Source: Purshia tridentata (lineage: Eukaryota; Streptophyta; Magnoliopsida; Rosales; Rosaceae). From it: a stretch of 51,221 nt of DNA. The stretch is taken from the NCBI GenBank assembly GCA_003254885.1, contig QANT01007900.1, forward strand, positions 1 to 51,221, read 5' to 3'. Numbering within the stretch: position 1 is the first letter of the stretch; every line of letters begins with the position of its first letter. The notes under the pieces were generated by a model that was not told the origin of the DNA, ran no database searches, and saw only the letters and a list, made by a program, of their open reading frames with translations. The position numbers and the translations under genes are program-made. This document shows positions 46,601 to 51,221 of the stretch, piece after piece.

Positions 46601-49600
46601 GCGTGCAGTAGCCTTCTCAAGTGCAGCTTTGCGTCTCACAGCCTCTTTCTCTTTGCGAAGCTCTTCCTTTTGCCTCCTTTTCTCAGCCTTCAAAAAAAAC
46701 CAGGAGAGAAAAGGAAAATAAGGGCAGAATGAAACAAGAATTTATCATTTTATGCTAAAAATCACAGATACATAACAAACAATTTGCATTAGTAGGTCCT
46801 CAAGCTTACTCTAATATTTTCTTTCTGCAAAAACTTTTCCCTTCGTTCGATTTCACGTTTTTGCTCACGCTTTGATCTCTCTTCCTCTCGCTGCCTTTCA
46901 CGCATCAACCTCTCTTCTTCCTTTCGTCTCTCACGGCCTTGCCTTTCCATTTCTTTCCTCATTCGTTCCTCATTCTGTAAATAGAAAATTCAAAAGATCA
47001 GCATACAGACTGCTATACTCCGGCACAAATATTTATGACTTGAAATAGAACCTTTCTCCTAAGAATATCTTGTTTCTCCAGCTCCTTCCGGATCCGAACC
47101 TCATGAGCTTCAACTTCTTTAGCAATTCTAGCTTCTTCACTCTACAAGAGGCAACTATAAAGATAAATACTTGGTAGTTGGTTGAGAAAATATACTTTTC
47201 AGATGAAACTCAAGTGCATAAATATACCTTGCGTTTCCTCTCCATTCTCAGCATAGTGTCATTAATTTGTCCATCAGACAATACATTAGAGTTTTCTGGT
47301 GCAATAATAGGGGGATCGCTAAACTGAGTATTCATTCTAACGTTAGCATAGGAATCCCTTGGTGGAACACAGCCATCATCACCAGGAGATGGAAAGGCCA
47401 CTGCTTGCCGCTCCTGCTGAGACAGAAGACGAACACGCGACCCGTGACCATGGACACCATGAACCCTTGACAACTGTTCATTTCCAACTGCAAATGATGA
47501 AGTTCTGGCAGTTGGACCATCAATTGCTGAATCATGAAAATGAGATTGAGCGACTTGTGCATATGCATCGGACCGAATACTGGAGTGGTCTGGAAGAAAT
47601 GGATATTCATGGTGCGCCCTTGGAGTAGCCTGAGATGAAGCTCATACAAATTCAATATGTTACCAACACGAAATTGAGTTGCACAAGTATTTCACAACAC
47701 TAAGACTATAGATACATCCAAAAAAGAAAAGAGTGCCAATAGTACAATCTAAATTTCCATTGCAGGGAGGAAAGGGGATGAAAGGAAGAAAGACTATCCA
47801 GACAGTGAATAATGAGTTGTTTCAAATATCAGTCATCCAACAAAACCTGACCTTAAATCACTTAAAAACTGAAGTTAAGAAGATTGAGACAGGACTACAA
47901 ATACACTTGCTAAAACTTCAAACTGGAACTGCTTGCAGCCTTTTCAATCAAAAAAGAGTCACGAAAACTGGGCAAGACAAATCTAGATACTGCTGCAGTC
48001 ATCTCACATTACTCATGTGAGGACTGCAAAACAAGAATAACACTTTTCTCAGGTTAAGTGATTCTCCATAATGTAATATTGTCAAATATAAGGCACAAAA
48101 GCAGCAGACTTCAATGGAAAGTAATGTAGGAACCAGCTAGTACTAGCTATGCCAGAATACCTAGTCAAAGCTGCTTCTGAGGATATATAAGTCAATACAG
48201 AGCCAGAGAACTTCTCAAGAAATGCAATTAAAAGAAAAAAGCTTGAGAACCAGAGGAGAACTATTAAAATTCGATGCAATTATCTTATGATTATCTGATA
48301 GAAGAGAAAAAATATTATCTCTTTATTTCTAGACATCACATCATTTGAAAAAAGTATATGTTTAGCAGAGTTTGTAAAAAAGGTTATGGCACACAGGAAA
48401 GCAGGAGAACAAGGTATTCGTTAAAAGAAAATAAATGGAAGTTCCCTCTCCCAATTAAAGGATGCATCATACTCATAAAAGACCCATACATGGTGATTCA
48501 CCAGCATTTAATAAGGCAGATTTTATCCATCATAACGCATGCCATCATACATTACATAAAAACTGACATTTTAACAAAGGAAAGAGACAGACTTTATTAG
48601 GTTTTGCATCATGCCGCTCATATAATTTTCCCTCCAAGGCATGGGCAGTCCGCTTCTGCTGCTCTGCTACTGCTTCACCAAGCACAAAATCAAAAGGAGG
48701 TTAGCAGCTAAGTGATTGCATACGACATTCAAACAACAGGGAAAATATACTAGGGTAATAATGTAGCTTTATTGAGCATTAAATCATAAGTTTTTACAAC
48801 TACCTGATTCCAATGGAATTATTATGGGTAATACTCAATACAAGATGAAAAATGTTGGAACTCTAACTGTTTAAAAACCGGGAAAAATTAAGTCATCAAG
48901 ATATTTTCAGTTTATCATAGAGAATGAAGTACAGAGTACAAATATACTTCAAGAAAGACAGACCACTATAGAGTAACTGAACAACTGTAAGCACAAAATT
49001 CTCCACATGATGCTGCAATCAAATCCCATATAAGACAAGTACCAGGACTTATTGAATTGACTGCATAATCAATCAGAACGCCCAAAAATTATACCTATAG
49101 GTGCCCCGAAGGCATCAGGCGGCAATGGATCGAACTCTATCCCGAGAACAGGCCCATCTTCCCTCAATGGCTCTCCCAATTGCGCTTCCACGCAAGCAAT
49201 GGCTCTAAGCTCCAATATCGACTGCGGAGACTCGTAATACCTCCTCCTCATTGGCATATCGTCACCAACACTCCTAGACACCACATTCCGCAACTCTGTA
49301 TGACCAAACGGGCTTGAGCCAGAGCCCGAACCCGACCCATAATCGCTACCCGGCTCAGACCCGTGCCCCAACTCATCAATAGCAGGTTCTGGCAAAGGCG
49401 GTACTGATTTCCGCGCCTTCTTCGGTGGACCACCTTCCTTCTTGTCCTTCAACCTTCTGTGACAGAACCACATCTGCAACTGTCGATCGGAAAGCCCTAA
49501 CTTTTCCGATAGCTCCGCCCTAATCGACTCCGATGGGTACGTCTCCACTAATCAAAACCCCAAAAAAAACAAAACAAAATTCAATTCAATTTTCACAGAG

Positions 49601-49807
49601 AGACATACACAAATTCAAAATCAAAGTTAGTAAAGCTAAAGAATTGAACGTACGGGCATAGGCTTTTTCGAGGGTTTCAAGCTGAAACGGCGTCTTCATC
49701 TGGCGCTTGGGCTTGCTCTGTCCCTCACTGGAATTATTGAATTTACTATTACTATTATTGATTTCATGATTTTGTTTCTGATTGTCTTCCTCTGAAGCAC
49801 CCTCCAT
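40667..49807 (-). CDS. RLT1: Homeobox-DDT domain protein, RLT1 (RINGLET 1) type
   Basis: 18 coding exons: 49807-49654, 49547-49095, 48672-48593, 47629-47228, 47141-47052, 46974-46810, 46687-46465, 46240-46140, 45723-45637, 45536-45384, 45285-45130, 45049-44840, 44711-44010, 43928-43380, 43034-42402, 42317-42213, 41928-41665, 41437-40667; 5,298 nt, 1,765 residues. Homeodomain at about 33-89 with the unusual recognition helix WFCHRR. Arg/Glu-rich helix at 364-490. DDT domain about 549-608 (LMVWRFLITFADVLELWPFT). HARE-HTH about 707-790. WHIM1 about 958-1000 and WHIM2/3 about 1115-1175. A Cys cluster follows (C1316, C1319, C1322, C1330, C1333) and an acidic tail. RLT proteins partner the ISWI remodellers CHR11/CHR17, act in nucleosome spacing and delay flowering. 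The wording of the SKTPEASISVALTRD region favours RLT1 over RLT2. The donor of exon 3 (AAA|GTCTGT) is weak. Confidence 0.96.
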
Positions 49808-50691
49808 TGATGAACGGGGACCAAGATCTGGGCAGAAAGCCTCTTCCTTCAAAGCTTCAAACCCTAGAATTCCCAATCCTCATAGAGAAAGGAAACAAAC
49901 AAACAACCACGAATCTGATTTATCTTTTTCTCTCTCTTTCTTCCTTTAAACAAAAACACCGTAACAGTCAAGGAAGAGATTGAGATTGAGAAAGAGAGAG
50001 AAGCGTAGGATTATCATGATGGTGGAATAATAAGAATAATATGAATAATAAATTAATGTGGAATACGGGATTGACATGAAAAATGACAACAAGAACAACA
50101 ATAATAATATCAAAAAATAGGAAAAGGCAAAATCAGGAACATAAAACCAACAGTCTTTCCTCACTCTAATTCCACCTTCCATAATTTTCTTTTTTCTTAT
50201 TTTCTTTTTCACTTTTCTATTTATTTTCTTTTCTTTTGGTCTTTTGTTTTTTAATTCGATGGTACTTTCAATTTTGTGTCAAACGAGTCCCTTCGAGATT
50301 TAATGTTGTGATTGGGCTGAAACAAAAACCCAACAAAACGATTTTTTTTTCCTTTTATTTTTGTGTTTTTGTTCCAGTCAGCGAATGCAAAAGACTCCTT
50401 GTGTTTGTTATTGTTATAATTTTAATTGATTTTTTAATTTTAAGGTTCTTCACCTTTTTTCTAATTATTTTCCTTGTTCTTTTCTTGAGTAAATTTAATG
50501 CAGCATGTGTGCTTTCCGAAGCCTCTGTTTGGTGGTTTGGGTTTTGTGGGATCATTGGGTCTGATCTTTGGGTGCGAAAATCGAGCAACCGTTTCCGGTT
50601 TGAGTTGTAGTGGGCCCCCCTGGCTGCTTTTGACATCATTGGGCTGGGCTTTAAGCATTAGGAATTCTTTTGGTAGGGTAGGATGATATTA
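49808..50691. other. RLT1 leader and promoter region
   Basis: The 5' UTR lies next to 49807; upstream DNA is pyrimidine/purine-biased on opposite strands. Several TGGGCC/TGGGCT site II-like motifs occur at about 50610-50651. No further gene was recognised. Confidence 0.5.
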
Positions 50692-51134
50692 GAGCATCTC
50701 CAAAAAATTCTAGTAAAATTTTTTTTAAAATTTTTATATAGTAATTTGAAGAGTGATATTTACTACTTGAATTTTTTATTCTCTAAAAAACTCTTCTAAT
50801 TTTAAATATTTGTATCTATTCTATGCACTAATATTTATATTTTTTTGTGCACTAATTATTTGTATTTATTCTATGCAATACTTATTTTTAAAGTTTAATT
50901 TATTCAATTGAAATTTCTTATTAGAGGAAAGATAATAAAAAATGTATAGGAAATATAAACAAAATTAAATGTCATTAATATTTGAAGAGAAGAAAGAGGA
51001 TCCTAGATTTGAAGAGAGATAATTGAATTGTCAATTTAAGATTTATTTTGAAGAGTCTCTTGGAGCTCAAAATACTCTTTTTTCTCTTCAAAAAATGAAG
51101 AATTCATCATTTGAAGAGTCTTTTAGAGATGTTC
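50692..51134. mobile_element. Tourist-like (PIF/Harbinger) MITE, ~443 bp
   Basis: The left end GAGCATCTCCAAAAAATTC is matched, inverted, by the right end (GAACATCTCTAAAAGACTC after reverse complement). Both ends are flanked by TTA (50689-50691 and 51135-51137), the target duplication expected of PIF/Harbinger elements. The interior is AT-rich with no transposase frame. A sub-terminal 'tttgaagagtct.tt.gag' motif is repeated near the right end. Superfamily is inferred from TIR and TSD only. Confidence 0.65.
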
Positions 51135-51221
51135 TTAGAAGTATATAATTTGTAGGCTGTTGCAGTTCAAATCACATTGATCATGTAGTTAAATCTAATT
51201 GTTAGAAATTAGAATCAACCC

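Noticed and set aside
1..51221. CRISPR arrays, tRNA or rRNA genes, intact transposase or viral genes
   Set aside because: None seen; repeats present are plant microsatellites, tandem duplications and short non-autonomous elements.

Overview
This is nuclear DNA of a flowering plant. It is AT-rich, the genes carry spliceosomal introns, and every recognisable product is a land-plant family: a PPR-DYW editing factor, Di19, NFD6, protein E6, an alpha-glucan phosphorylase with a transit-peptide-like N-terminus, and a plant homeobox-DDT protein. A eudicot is likely. The gene order (E6-like, signal-peptide coiled-coil protein, RLT1) resembles what I recall of Arabidopsis At1g28400-At1g28420; a woody eudicot such as a Rosaceae member would fit, but the family is a guess. 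All exon maps below were built by hand from splice sites and reading-frame continuity. They are models, not transcript evidence.

Layout: 1-840 degraded repeats; 841-3639(-) intronless PPR-DYW gene; 4367-4776(-) a two-exon gene for a 44-residue membrane peptide; 6098-8352(-) Di19-like zinc-finger gene containing an AT-AC (U12-type) intron; 8353-11651 upstream DNA and repeats; 11652-13012(-) NFD6-like mitochondrial protein; 13739-15676(-) At3g17950-like protein; 15677-19888 gene-poor; 19889-20701(-) protein E6-like; 23079-23528(-) 149-aa tail-anchored-looking protein; 24386-27107(-) signal-peptide coiled-coil membrane protein; 27969-36973(-) 22-exon alpha-glucan phosphorylase with an N-terminal ACT-like domain; 38400-40038(+) type II DnaJ/Hsp40; 40667-49807(-) 18-exon RLT1-type homeobox-DDT protein; 49808-51221 upstream DNA ending in a Tourist-like MITE. 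Ten of the eleven gene models are on the minus strand; only the DnaJ gene is on plus.

The genes do not form a pathway. They are a normal plant neighbourhood covering organelle RNA editing, stress and ABA-type signalling, mitochondrial function, cell wall, starch/glucan breakdown, protein folding and ISWI chromatin remodelling. The most noteworthy items are the 44-aa spliced peptide gene at 4367-4776, which is easy to miss because its exon 1 reads into a stop exactly at the donor; the AT-AC intron in the Di19 gene, which GT-AG-only gene finders would mis-model; and the ACT-phosphorylase fusion. No tRNA, rRNA, CRISPR, viral or intact transposase gene was seen.
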